64,000 bases of DNA from Anaerolineae bacterium (GTDB lineage: Bacteria; Chloroflexota; Anaerolineae; Aggregatilineales; Phototrophicaceae). The first letter of the stretch is position 1; every line of letters begins with the position of its first letter. A model generated the notes under the pieces. The model did no database searches. It was not told where the DNA came from and saw only the letters and a program-made list of their open reading frames with translations. Below, piece by piece: positions 16,653 through 27,671 of this stretch. A program made the position numbers and the translations under genes. Location of the stretch: NCBI GenBank assembly GCA_020849765.1, contig JADLAY010000034.1, positions 310,001 to 374,000 on the forward strand. Reading direction: 5' to 3'.

Positions 16653-18499
16653 CGACGTTCGAGATGGTTGGCCGCTAGCTTGCCCCACAGGCTGGCCGGG
16701 AAGTCGCGCCAGAGCGCATAGTATTCGCTGCGCGCCAGCGCACGCTGGCCGGTGATATCGTGCAGCAGCGCCTGCATGAAGGCGAAATCCGGCGCAGTCA
16801 CGACTCCCGGCTGATCGCGCAGCGCATTGTCGAGCGCAAGCAGTGCGCCCGATAGATCGTCACGGAACAGGGCGTCGACGGCAGCATCGGGCAGCTTGAG
16901 CACCAGCGCGCTGCGCGACGTCTCTTCGTAGCCCGCCGGTGGCTCGATTCGCTCCGCCGTATAGGTTTCGGCATTGAGCGGCGCGAAGGCCCACCAACGC
17001 ATCCCGGCCAGATCGAAGCTCACGGCCTGCCGGTCGAAGCGCCCGACCTGGCGAATCGTGACCTGATCGCGCACGTGAATGCCCATCGCGGCGAGTTGAT
17101 CGCTGATCGGCATGTCGCGCAGCAGCGGCTCCTCGGTCAACAGACGCGTCAACACCTGATCCACATCACAGAAGGCGGCTTCCGCTGTCTCTGCGGCACG
17201 GACGACGGCAGCACAGATCTGGGCAGGCGTCATATCGGCGGCAATTGCAGCGATCAGCGCCTCGGCCTGCCGTGTCACGTCAGGGCCGCTGATCGCAGCC
17301 GCCAGCCCTGAGGCGACTTCAGGCTGATCGTCCAGCGCATAGAGCACAGCCAGTGCCAGTTGCGCGCGCGGCGCAGCCGGATCATCCGAGAGCGCTGACA
17401 GCAGATTCTCAATCGTCGAAATTGACTCTTGAGGCGGCGTCGAGAAGAACGGTTCGGCCCGGTAGAGCGCACAGGCGAGCGTCCGCTGATCGGCAAACCC
17501 GCCGGGATCAGATGCCGGGCGGAAGTAGTTGAGCGCAAAACGCCATGGCACCGTCTGCTCGCTCAGACACTGCCAGCGCGGCGACTCCAGGCGCGTGATG
17601 TGGCCGGTGAAGGCCTGCGAGCCGGGCTGCAAATCCTGGACATCGCTCACGAACGCGGGTGCGCCGGGCAACACCAGGTCGGTGATCGCATCCCCACGCC
17701 AGCCGAAGATGTACAGACGCTGATTCAAGTCGCCGGTATTCACCAGCAACACAATGTCGTCCGTGCCATCCGCGGTCAGATCGCCGATGAATGGCGACGA
17801 TAGACTCTGCGCATTGCCCAACGGTGCCACCGGAAAGTCCGCGTCAAGGACACGATACACGCCGGTTGTGGGGCTGCTGACGAACACGTAATCCTCGTAG
17901 CGAATGGCATCGGCATTGACGGGGCTGGCCGGGAACAAGCTGTGGACGACCGCATCGGCTGCCGCACCGTTGTCAGCATTGGCGGGCATAACCTCGAACA
18001 GCCAGCCATCGCGCTCGTAGCTGCCGGCGAAAGCCAGCGACGGCGTGAGCGTCGAAAAGACATCCTCCAGGTGACGGCGGGCGACGTCGCGCATGTCGAT
18101 GCTGCCACGCGGCGCGGCCAGCATGGCGCTCAGCAGCTGCGCTCGATCGTCCGCATTGCGTGGTGCGCCGGGAAAGCGCCGCCCCAACTCGAATTGAAGC
18201 AGTTGAATCGAAAGCTCGCCTTCCAGATCGCCCTCGCGCAGGCTCCGTGACTGCTGGGCCAGCAGCTCAACCAGGCCAGGCTCGCTCCACAGGCGAAGCG
18301 CGTAATTGTCGATTGGTGCATCGGGCGTGACAGGGATGGAAGTCGGTGGGCGTGGGGTGTTCGTCGCCAGAATCCGCGGCGTGTTGGTCGCCAGCGGCAC
18401 ATCCTGCGCGGAGAGGGGTGAAAAGGCACCCCACAAAGCGACGAAAGCGCTCACGGCGACACAGGCCAAGATGCCAGGAAGCGCACGATTCCGCATCAC
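16649..18499 (-). CDS. Secreted hypothetical protein with Thr/Pro linker and helical-repeat C-terminus
   Basis: A 616-residue protein that I do not recognise. A signal peptide (residues 1-31, SAFVALWGAFSPLSAQ) is followed by the low-complexity stretch ATNTPRILATNTPRPPTSIP. The centre has a pattern like an FG-GAP/beta-propeller blade (SPFIGDLTADGTDDIVLLVN), and the C-terminal half has alternating helices rich in Ala and Leu that resemble TPRs (FMQALLHDITGQRALARSEY). It is thus likely an exported scaffold or binding protein. Its stop codon overlaps that of clpP as CTAA, so both genes end within the same four bases. Confidence 0.7.
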   Translation of the reverse strand: MMRNRALPGILACVAVSAFVALWGAFSPLSAQDVPLATNTPRILATNTPRPPTSIPVTPDAPIDNYALRLWSEPGLVELLAQQSRSLREGDLEGELSIQLLQFELGRRFPGAPRNADDRAQLLSAMLAAPRGSIDMRDVARRHLEDVFSTLTPSLAFAGSYERDGWLFEVMPANADNGAAADAVVHSLFPASPVNADAIRYEDYVFVSSPTTGVYRVLDADFPVAPLGNAQSLSSPFIGDLTADGTDDIVLLVNTGDLNQRLYIFGWRGDAITDLVLPGAPAFVSDVQDLQPGSQAFTGHITRLESPRWQCLSEQTVPWRFALNYFRPASDPGGFADQRTLACALYRAEPFFSTPPQESISTIENLLSALSDDPAAPRAQLALAVLYALDDQPEVASGLAAAISGPDVTRQAEALIAAIAADMTPAQICAAVVRAAETAEAAFCDVDQVLTRLLTEEPLLRDMPISDQLAAMGIHVRDQVTIRQVGRFDRQAVSFDLAGMRWWAFAPLNAETYTAERIEPPAGYEETSRSALVLKLPDAAVDALFRDDLSGALLALDNALRDQPGVVTAPDFAFMQALLHDITGQRALARSEYYALWRDFPASLWGKLAANHLERR

Positions 18500-18565
18500 A
18501 TCCCCCTCAAGAACGCAATTTTACGCGACTCATGAGGGAAATATGCCACGAAACACGATCTGCTG

Positions 18566-19441
18566 CTACTTGCGTCCTTTTTTGGTCGGCGGTTTGTGCA
18601 GGATGGTGTGATACTGGCTGATGAAGCCGCCCGCATCGCTGGCGACGAGCACGCCGCTCAGCTTGTTGATGACCAGCTCGCCCTGCAGCGTGATCACTCG
18701 GTTGACCTGGTCGAACATCGCTTCCATGAGCGCGTCCCAGGTGATGTCCGGCGGCAGCATGTCTTCACGGAGCGAACGCAGACTATCCAGATAGGCCATG
18801 ACTGGCTCGGTCTCCGGGAAGACCAGCGCGCTGGGCAGATCGTGGCGTACGACGGCGAAGAAATGATGCGCCAGGCGACGCACGCCGTTTTCGAGCGTGA
18901 AGGCTTCGTGCGGCGGCATCAGATAGGGGCTGTTCGGGCGCACGTGATTGCTCAAGAGCAGCAGCGCGCGGCGGAAAAGCGCCTGAAATTCCGGCATCGT
19001 TTGAATGCTGTTGGTGGCGGTCAGCAGCAGGCCGTCCGGCTTGAGTAACCGTTTGAATTCGAAGATGGCTTCTTCGATATCCGGAACACGAAACAACATG
19101 TGATTCGGCATCACGATGTCGAAGGTGCCATCGGGAAAAGGCAGCTGCTGCGCATCACAAACGACGCGGCTGCTCGCGGCTTCGTGGCGTGCCAAAATGC
19201 CGAAAGAAAAGTCCGTCGCAACGTAATCCGTTTCGGGATAGTGCTCACGGATCGCGCGATAGTAACTACCGCCGCCGATACCTACATCGAGCACCTTTTT
19301 TCCCCCGCCCAACGCGCCTCGTTCGAGTACCCACGCCGCAAAATCCACATTCGGGATCGAGTATTGTTCGTGGATTTCCTGACGCACACGCAAATGGCGA
19401 TCATCGGCAAATTGCTGCCGAAGCCCATCGACATCACTCAC
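18566..19441 (-). CDS. Class I SAM-dependent methyltransferase
   Basis: A 291-residue Rossmann-fold methyltransferase of the Methyltransf_11/25 type. Motif I is KVLDVGIGGGSYYRAI (about residues 48-64), motif II the acidic TDFSFGILARHE, and motif IV is LPFPDGTFDIVMPNHMLFRV. A C-terminal extension of about 90 residues (VFPETEPVMAYLDSLRS onward) is probably the substrate cap. The substrate is unknown. A basic tail KPPTKKGRK ends the protein. It is transcribed away from the secreted 518-residue gene upstream with a 190-bp gap that shows no convincing promoter. Confidence 0.85.
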   Translation of the reverse strand: MSDVDGLRQQFADDRHLRVRQEIHEQYSIPNVDFAAWVLERGALGGGKKVLDVGIGGGSYYRAIREHYPETDYVATDFSFGILARHEAASSRVVCDAQQLPFPDGTFDIVMPNHMLFRVPDIEEAIFEFKRLLKPDGLLLTATNSIQTMPEFQALFRRALLLLSNHVRPNSPYLMPPHEAFTLENGVRRLAHHFFAVVRHDLPSALVFPETEPVMAYLDSLRSLREDMLPPDITWDALMEAMFDQVNRVITLQGELVINKLSGVLVASDAGGFISQYHTILHKPPTKKGRK

Positions 19442-19630
19442 GTTATACGAAACCTCTCAGGCGCAAACTGGCGCAGTTCATGGCGGACGAATCTATCTAA
19501 TCACTATAACGGGTATTGTTTAATTATGCATGTGCGGATTTCATGAGTCGCCCACAATTGGGCCGCACTTAGCGAGGCTTAATGTAAGCCATCCACACAG
19601 TCTTTGTACGAGTAACTGTGGCGGATCGTT

Positions 19631-21187
19631 TCACTCGTTTGGCGCGCCAATTCGCGCTCGACCTGTGGGTCGCAAGGGCGTCGCATCGGTTTGAGTCAGG
19701 TAGAAAGTGCCGGAGATCGTCGCCTCTGCTTCAAAACTGCCCAGCCATAACTGATACGTCCCCCCCGGTGCGCCAATCACATTCAGGGTAGGGTTTACCG
19801 CATTGTAGGAATCGTCGTTACAGTACCATCGTCCGTCCGGCGCACGTAGGACCATGGTTGCATCGGCGCTGGCTTCGTCAGCCACGAAGAAGAGCCGGAT
19901 GTACGTCAGCGGCACGTTCAGACGGAAGATGGCATTCGGCGCATCGTTGTAGAAGCCGACACAGTGCGCCTGTGTTTCCAGACCGGGATTTGCGGCCACC
20001 AGATCGAAGGGGCCACCGGCGGACATCGGCAGCGTGAGCGGATCGGGGTCGAAATCGGCGCCCAGATCCAGGCTGCCCTGCGTCGGCGCGGCGGCGGCAT
20101 CCAGACCGGCGATCAGTTCGACCGACTCGGAAGCGACGACCGGCACATAGGTCGGATAGTACTGCTTCTCCGTGACATAGAGCACGCCGCTGACGAGCGT
20201 ATTGGGCGATGTCTCATGCGTCACCCAGATCGTGTAGGTGCCAGGGCTGGGGTTGATGAAATCCACCTGCGGCTGAGTGAAACCGGGCGCGAAATCACGA
20301 TTGCACAGCCAGCCATCCGGCGAGAGCACAGCCAGCGCCATATTCGCGTCGGGTGCGCTGTTGGGAACGAAGAAGATGCGCAGCCGGGTCGAATCCCCCT
20401 GCCACTCCAGGCGCAATTGCGGGCGACCGGTCGTATAACCCCCGCACTGTGCCCCCTCGACAACTCCGGGCTGAGCATCATGCGGCGGGACAGTGACGCT
20501 ACCGCCGCCTACCAGCACTTCCCAGAACGGATCGGGCAGGAAGCCATGTTCGAGCACGGCTTCGCCATTGGCCGGTGCGGCCTGCTCATCCATGAAGGTG
20601 CCGGGGATCGGCGTTGGCAGGATGACTCCCGCGGGCGTTGGCGTGACGACCGGCGCAGCGAACGGCATCACAAGACCGGTTGAACTCGGATAGATCGCCT
20701 CGCTGATGGTGACGTAGAGCGTCGCCTGCGCCTCGATGTTCGGCGCAATCGTGCCGATCCAGATGCTGTACTCGCCCATCTCCAGGTCGCGAAAGTCGAG
20801 CGTCGGATTATCAATGTCGAACGAGTCATCGTTGCAGACGTAACTGCCGCCGGGCGTGCGGATGATCATCGTCATGTCGTTGAGCAGCGAATCGGAGACG
20901 AGGATCAAGCGCAAAAATGGAAACGGATAGACGACGTTGATGCGAAAGTCGGGCTGAGCGGTCACGAATCCCCGGCAGTCCGCGCCCATGTTCTCCCGGC
21001 TAAGATCGATGCTGCCGCCGCCGATAATGCCCGCAACTGGCAGCGGATCGGGCGCAAAGCCGACGCCGAGCGCCAATCCGTCATGTTCCGGCGCTGCATT
21101 CGGGCTGAGCACTTCCTGCGCTCGCGCGGTTGCACTCATGAAGATCAGGCACAGGAGGCACGTAAGGATTATTCGCCAGCGGATCAT
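19631..21187 (-). CDS. Secreted protein with three tandem beta-sandwich (PPC-like) repeats
   Basis: A 518-residue exported protein: signal peptide 1-23 (CLLCLIFMSATARAQ), then three repeats of about 170 residues starting near residues 40, 212 and 382. Each repeat begins with F-x-PDP, has a first cysteine in a C-x-GF/GY pattern, a second in W/V-x-CN, a strand like LRIFFV, and ends with a motif such as GTYQLWLGSFE followed by LYVT. This resembles bacterial pre-peptidase C-terminal (PPC) domains, but the assignment is by eye. The paired cysteines suggest one disulphide per repeat. No catalytic domain is present, so it may be a surface or matrix-binding protein. Confidence 0.7.
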   Translation of the reverse strand: MIRWRIILTCLLCLIFMSATARAQEVLSPNAAPEHDGLALGVGFAPDPLPVAGIIGGGSIDLSRENMGADCRGFVTAQPDFRINVVYPFPFLRLILVSDSLLNDMTMIIRTPGGSYVCNDDSFDIDNPTLDFRDLEMGEYSIWIGTIAPNIEAQATLYVTISEAIYPSSTGLVMPFAAPVVTPTPAGVILPTPIPGTFMDEQAAPANGEAVLEHGFLPDPFWEVLVGGGSVTVPPHDAQPGVVEGAQCGGYTTGRPQLRLEWQGDSTRLRIFFVPNSAPDANMALAVLSPDGWLCNRDFAPGFTQPQVDFINPSPGTYTIWVTHETSPNTLVSGVLYVTEKQYYPTYVPVVASESVELIAGLDAAAAPTQGSLDLGADFDPDPLTLPMSAGGPFDLVAANPGLETQAHCVGFYNDAPNAIFRLNVPLTYIRLFFVADEASADATMVLRAPDGRWYCNDDSYNAVNPTLNVIGAPGGTYQLWLGSFEAEATISGTFYLTQTDATPLRPTGRARIGAPNE

Positions 21188-21286
21188 AATCTCTCCAGAT
21201 TGATGCGCGGATTTTAGTGTGGAGCGACGCGCAAGCCAAGCTGTATACTTGCGCGTCAGCGTTTTTGCCAGTGAGAAGACATCATC

Positions 21287-22549
21287 TTGCGCACGCCCAT
21301 TCGCTTCGATTACGTTCCCTATCCCCTATGGCGGCGCAGGCTGCCCGCGCCCATCAACGCCATCGCCCCGACACTGCTGCGGGCCTTCTACCCCGTCAGC
21401 TACGAGGCGCAACCGCCGCAAACCGCCGACGAATTGGCGGGTTTCTTGCAGCGCTGGAAGTTGCTGCCGGGGAGCATCACCGCGGCGGATGCCCGGCACG
21501 TGCTGGACGCCGACGAGACGCAGGTCGAGACCGCGCCCTTGGATGCACAGCCCGCGCCATCGAACGAGGCCATCCGCTTGCCCGCACAGTGGGAGCCCAT
21601 GGAGCGCATTCTGCTGGCCTTCCCGGTGCTCTATCCGCCGCTCTGGTATTCGCACGCGCAGATGATCGAGGCGATCACGCCCGTCGCCGAGGTCACAGTC
21701 CTGATCCCGGCGTCGGGCTGGGCGAGAGCGATCAGTTACTACTTGCGCGCGCGCGGCCTGGCGCAAATGGAACGGGTGCATTTCATGCATTTGCCGACGG
21801 ACGATATCTGGATTCGCGACTTCGGGCCGTTCGTCGGCTACGCTGATGGCGGCCAACGCGCTGCCGTCGATGCGACGTTCGCTCCACTCGATCATTATCC
21901 GCAGACCCAGGATGACGCCGCAGCACAACGATGGGCAGCGCAGGCGGGCATCCCCGTCAGGCGCTTCGACTTCGAGACCGAGGGCGGAAATTACTGGTCG
22001 GACGGCGCGGGCACGCTGCTCGTCAGCGACGAGATGCTGGCGCGCTATCCCGAGCTCGATCGAAGCGCGATCGAAGCCAGGCTGCACGAGGCCTTCGTGT
22101 TCGACAAGCTGATCGTGCTGCCGCGGCTGCTCGGCGAAGAAACCGGCCACGTCGACCTGATCTGCAAGCTGGCCGACGCGCAAACCGTCCTGGTCAGTCA
22201 ACCCAACGGCACCCACAACGACTCACGTCTGCGCCAGGCAGTGGAGCTCCTGCGCACTGAAACCAATGCGCGTGACCAGCGCTATCGGGTGATCGAGCTG
22301 CCGTTTCCGCCGCTCTATCGGAATTGGGGCATCTTCCCCATCTGGCGCAGCTACACCAACAGTCTGACGGTCAATGGCCGTGTGCTGGTGCCCGTTTTCG
22401 GCCTTGCCGAGGATGTCCAGGCGCTCGACATCTACCGGGCGGCCATGCCGGGTTTCGACATCATCCCGATTGACTGCCGGGTCGCAGCCAACGGCGGCGG
22501 CGGTGTGCACTGCCTGACGAAGGAGATCCCGTCCGCACAGCCCAAATGA
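21287..22549 (+). CDS. Agmatine deiminase / peptidylarginine deiminase family protein
   Basis: A 420-residue member of the guanidino-modifying superfamily that includes agmatine deiminase (AguA) and Porphyromonas-type peptidylarginine deiminase. Catalytic elements are visible: Asp in DDIWIRDFGPFVG, the TEGGNYWSDG block, His/Asp in GHVDLICKLAD, and the nucleophilic Cys409 in GGGGVHCLTKEIP. The usual AguA partner, N-carbamoylputrescine amidase, is not adjacent, so agmatine as substrate is unproven. The 80-residue N-terminus is longer than in AguA. The TTG start at 21287 has only a weak GAGAAG upstream. Confidence 0.85.
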   Translation: MRTPIRFDYVPYPLWRRRLPAPINAIAPTLLRAFYPVSYEAQPPQTADELAGFLQRWKLLPGSITAADARHVLDADETQVETAPLDAQPAPSNEAIRLPAQWEPMERILLAFPVLYPPLWYSHAQMIEAITPVAEVTVLIPASGWARAISYYLRARGLAQMERVHFMHLPTDDIWIRDFGPFVGYADGGQRAAVDATFAPLDHYPQTQDDAAAQRWAAQAGIPVRRFDFETEGGNYWSDGAGTLLVSDEMLARYPELDRSAIEARLHEAFVFDKLIVLPRLLGEETGHVDLICKLADAQTVLVSQPNGTHNDSRLRQAVELLRTETNARDQRYRVIELPFPPLYRNWGIFPIWRSYTNSLTVNGRVLVPVFGLAEDVQALDIYRAAMPGFDIIPIDCRVAANGGGGVHCLTKEIPSAQPK

Positions 22550-22608
22550 CCGGTGATTTCTTTGGTGAGATTCTCCGAGAGAGAATGATTAAGTATTGGG
22601 CAGATTTC

Positions 22609-22637
22609 TTGACTTGAGCTTAAAGCACGCATAAACT
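22609..22637 (+). promoter_or_regulatory. Promoter of the leader upstream of the SWIM gene
   Basis: A -35 TTGACT (22609-22614, five of six) and a -10 TAAACT (22632-22637, four of six) are separated by 17 bp. A start near 22644 would give a leader of about 140 nt before the SWIM ATG, with a terminator in between. Confidence 0.65.
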
Positions 22638-22663
22638 AAAGGTAATCATAGACGGGGCTTGGC

Positions 22664-22711
22664 ATGACAAAAAACAAGCTGACAGACAACTACACCTCAC
22701 GGGGTACATAG
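22664..22711 (+). CDS. Possible 15-residue leader peptide
   Basis: An ATG with GGGG 6 nt upstream opens a 15-codon frame, MTKNKLTDNYTSRGT, whose TAG ends at 22711, the base directly before a terminator hairpin. Promoter, short ORF, terminator and then gene is the layout of a translational attenuator, or the ORF may be a small protein in its own right. There is no homology evidence. Confidence 0.4.
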   Translation: MTKNKLTDNYTSRGT

Positions 22712-22749
22712 CACGCGGTGTCGCAGTGAAGCGCACCGCGTGTTTTTTT
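22712..22749 (+). terminator. Intrinsic terminator inside the leader of the SWIM gene
   Basis: Perfect 9-bp arms CACGCGGTG (22712-22720) and CACCGCGTG (22734-22742) with a 13-nt loop and seven T residues. It sits 33 nt before the SWIM gene, too close for another promoter, so expression of that gene must read through it. Confidence 0.85.
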
Positions 22750-22782
22750 CAATGCATGTCTTACACGCAGGAGGAATGTGCC

Positions 22783-23283
22783 ATGGATTACGGAATGATC
22801 GGAAAGATCGAAAAGGCAAAACGTTACGCTGAACAACCCCAACGCATCACTTTCCACCATTTTGTAGCGGAATTCAAAGGCGATAACAGTCTATATACCA
22901 TTCAATTCACCCCGGAAGGCTGGGACTGCACCTGCCCAGGCTTTCGCGCCCACGGGATTTGCCCGCACGTCATGTCGTTAGAGAAACTCCTGCGCCCGAT
23001 GCTGAAACGCGCGCCGCTGGCCTACGCGCCGGGGCAAAACGTGGTCAGCGATGTTGAAAAAGCGAAACGCTACGCGGAAGAACCGGATCGCGTCCACTTC
23101 ATGTCGTTCGACGTTTCGTTCGCTGGCGATAACGGTGAGCACAATACCAACTATCACGAGCAAAACGGTTGGGATTGCGAATGCGATTTCTACAAGAGCC
23201 GCCACGTCTGCTGTCACACGATGGCGATGGAGCGTCTGCTCAAGGGGACAATCATTTCGAATAGCGCCGTCGCCACTGGATAG
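22783..23283 (+). CDS. Double SWIM zinc-finger protein
   Basis: A 166-residue protein made of two similar units of about 85 residues. Each begins with a helix (IEKAKRYAEQPQRITF and VEKAKRYAEEPDRVHF) and a short beta region (KGDNSLYTI, AGDNGEHNT), and ends in a SWIM zinc motif CxCx(n)CxH: CTCPGFRAHGICPH and CECDFYKSRHVCCH, followed by an MxxEKLL/MxMERLL helix. SWIM domains bind nucleic acids or proteins in helicase and transposase families, but here they stand alone, so the role is unknown. ATG 22783 has AGGAGG 8 nt upstream. Expression appears to depend on reading through the leader terminator. Confidence 0.85.
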   Translation: MDYGMIGKIEKAKRYAEQPQRITFHHFVAEFKGDNSLYTIQFTPEGWDCTCPGFRAHGICPHVMSLEKLLRPMLKRAPLAYAPGQNVVSDVEKAKRYAEEPDRVHFMSFDVSFAGDNGEHNTNYHEQNGWDCECDFYKSRHVCCHTMAMERLLKGTIISNSAVATG

Positions 23284-23310
23284 CGGCAACTGCCAATTTA
23301 AGAAGTCCAT

Positions 23311-23336
23311 CGAGGTACGCCCTGCGTGCCTCGTTT
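23311..23336 (+). terminator. Probable terminator after the SWIM gene
   Basis: Ten-bp arms CGAGGTACGC (23311-23320) and GCGTGCCTCG (23324-23333), with one G-T pair, a 3-nt loop and a short T3 tail. It lies 28 nt after the SWIM stop. Confidence 0.6.
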
Positions 23337-23497
23337 CGTGTAGACTTTGAACCCCTATTTCTCGCAAAAAGTATTTTGAATTATTACAAGGGACAACCAT
23401 TTCTTGACAGTCAGGCCATTATCTTGCATATTTTCAGATCATTCCGTAACAAATCGACTGCGGGCCTTCGATTCCGCATGAGGAAGGGAAGCATTTT

Positions 23498-25554
<2,057 letters not shown>

Positions 25555-25565
25555 GCAAGCACAAG

Positions 25566-25592
25566 CCCCTTCGAGCAATCGGAGGGGTTTTT
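25566..25592 (+). terminator. Intrinsic terminator of the Opp ATPase pair
   Basis: CCCCTTCGA (25566-25574) pairs with TCGGAGGGG (25579-25587), with one G-T pair, around a GCAA tetraloop and is followed by five T residues; it begins 11 nt after the stop. Confidence 0.85.
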
Positions 25593-25688
25593 AATTCCCC
25601 ACGGTTTTCCGCCGCCTTTGGTGGCAAAGAATGAATGACGTTACAATTCGAAGGTAAGGCGCTGTCAAAAAGAGGAGCCTGCGCGCAG

Positions 25689-27671
25689 ATGGCATATGGT
25701 CGGCTCGATGTGTTTTTCCCAGACGGGACGTTCAAGACGTTTCCGTTGTCCACGCCCAATACAAGCCTCGGACGCGCAAGCTCGAATACCATCTCCCTGG
25801 ATAGCAGCAGCATCGCGCGCAAACACGCCGAGATTCACTATGCCGACGGACAGGCGGAAATCGTCGACGCGAACGATTCGGGCGGCAGCTTTGTCGACGG
25901 CGTCAAGCTGAATGCCGGGCAGCCGCGCGCGCTCTTCGGCGGCGAAGAGATCCAACTGGGCAATCTCCGCATCGTCTATCACTTCTACGACGACACGCCC
26001 ACCCGCCCGATCATCGTCCCGGAAGAGACGACCCAGCACGTCGAAATCGCCGCGCCGGATTTCACCGTCGACGTGATCGGCCCCGATCAGCCGGTCGCGC
26101 CCGGCGCGCACATCGCCGCGCAAATCATCATCAGCAACACCAGCGCGAGCAAACAGCGCTACGAAATCGAGATCAGCGGCCTCCCGCGCGATTGGGTGCG
26201 GCTCGATCACAGCGAGATCGAGGTCGCGCCCGGCAAATCCGGCGAAGCCATCCTCAACTTCAAACCCGCCCGCCGTCCGGAGAGCACGCCCGGCATCTAC
26301 CGCGTCCTGATCACGGCTCGCTCGGCACTGACACCGGATGCTGCCGCCAAGTGCGAGGTGCTGCTGGAAGTGCTGCCGTTCAGCGGCTTCGGCATCGCGC
26401 TGGAAGAAGCCCACGTCAACGCGGGGGAGCGCTTCAAGCTCTATCTGCACAATCAGGGCAGTTCCGCGCTCAATCTGGCGCTGGCTGCGCGCGATCTGGA
26501 GAACAAGCTGCGCTTCAACCTGCCCAATCCGGCGGTCGCCCTGGGACCAGGCCAGCGCGTCGTGATCACCGGCACGGCTCACGGGCGCTCCCTCAAATTG
26601 TGGGGCGGCGCACAAGAGCATCCGTTCGACCTCGTCATTCGCGCCCGCAACGCCGCCGGGTTCACGACCGCCGTACGCGGTTACGTCAACGTGAAGCCCT
26701 CACTGCCTGTGTGGACGCCGCTTATCCTGATCGCCGGGCTGGCCGCCGTAGCCATGATCGCCATCTTCCTGCTTGGAACGGTACTCAGCACGGCCAAGCC
26801 GGTGATCAATACCTTCAATACCAGCACTGCGCGCGTGACGCAGGGCAATCCACTCACGCTGACGTGGGACATCGAGGATGCGGATAGTTTACGCGTGCTC
26901 GTCAATGGCAACGTCCTGCTGGACAACGTCGACCCGGCGCCGGGCAGGCTCGACATCGACACACACAACACGGCGGGGGTTGTCCTTTTCACCCTGCAAG
27001 CCCGCAACAGCGCCGGAGAGGCCGAAGCCAGCCAGGTGGTCGAAATCAGCGAGCCGATCCTGGTCAACTACTTCACGGTCGATCCGCCGCAGTTGGTGCG
27101 CTATGTGGTGCAATCCGTGACGATCAACTGGAGCGTCAAGGGCGCGGTGACGACGCGCTTGAGCGGTCTCGAAGTCTTTGCGCCCTCGCAAATCCTCGAG
27201 CGCTATGGCGCCAGCGGGACAGTTCAGGTGGTCGGCATTCCGCTCGAACCGCTCGTTTTGCGGCTCACGGCGCAGGACGCCGAAGGGACAACCATCGAGC
27301 AGGTGCTCACGATCGACGTGATCGAGCCGCGCTGCCTGCCCTCTGGAACGGATATTACGCTCTACAGCGCGCCGGACGCATCGGCTCAGGTCATTGGCAC
27401 GGTGCCGACCGAGACCGCCGTCACCGTCGATGCGCAGGATGCGAGCGGATTGTGGCTACGCGTACTGCTGGCGGGCAATTCACAAGGCTGGGGTGCCCGC
27501 AATCTATTCGTCTGTGAAAACACATTCGATCCGGGACAACTGCAGAAAGCGGTCCAACTGCCGCCCACAGCCACGCCGACCTCGGCGATCCCACAGTCGA
27601 CCACGGCCCCGGCCACCGCGACGCCACTGACGCCGATTGCACCGACCGCGACCGGGCGGCTCGGCGGCTAG
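25689..27671 (+). CDS. FHA-domain membrane protein with Ig-like and SH3-like domains
   Basis: About 660 residues. An FHA phosphothreonine-binding domain is at residues 18-85 (TSLGRASSNTISLDSSSIAR, KHAEIHY, DANDSGGSFVDG). It is followed by two Ig-like/NEW3-type segments (GEAILNFKPARRPESTPGIY), a transmembrane helix near 343-365 (LILIAGLAAVAMIAIFLLG), more Ig-like sequence, an SH3b-like module at 551-610 (LYSAPDASAQVIGTVPTETA) and a Thr/Pro-rich tail. FHA must be cytoplasmic, so the SH3-like part is extracytoplasmic, a possible link between Ser/Thr phosphorylation and the envelope. ATG 25689 has AGGAG 11 nt upstream; ATG 25635 is the alternative. Confidence 0.85.
   Translation: MAYGRLDVFFPDGTFKTFPLSTPNTSLGRASSNTISLDSSSIARKHAEIHYADGQAEIVDANDSGGSFVDGVKLNAGQPRALFGGEEIQLGNLRIVYHFYDDTPTRPIIVPEETTQHVEIAAPDFTVDVIGPDQPVAPGAHIAAQIIISNTSASKQRYEIEISGLPRDWVRLDHSEIEVAPGKSGEAILNFKPARRPESTPGIYRVLITARSALTPDAAAKCEVLLEVLPFSGFGIALEEAHVNAGERFKLYLHNQGSSALNLALAARDLENKLRFNLPNPAVALGPGQRVVITGTAHGRSLKLWGGAQEHPFDLVIRARNAAGFTTAVRGYVNVKPSLPVWTPLILIAGLAAVAMIAIFLLGTVLSTAKPVINTFNTSTARVTQGNPLTLTWDIEDADSLRVLVNGNVLLDNVDPAPGRLDIDTHNTAGVVLFTLQARNSAGEAEASQVVEISEPILVNYFTVDPPQLVRYVVQSVTINWSVKGAVTTRLSGLEVFAPSQILERYGASGTVQVVGIPLEPLVLRLTAQDAEGTTIEQVLTIDVIEPRCLPSGTDITLYSAPDASAQVIGTVPTETAVTVDAQDASGLWLRVLLAGNSQGWGARNLFVCENTFDPGQLQKAVQLPPTATPTSAIPQSTTAPATATPLTPIAPTATGRLGG

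Noticed and set aside
22712..22749. Terminator belonging simply to the agmatine-deiminase-like gene
   Set aside because: It lies more than 160 nt after that stop, and a promoter and short ORF intervene; still, read-through from that gene cannot be excluded.
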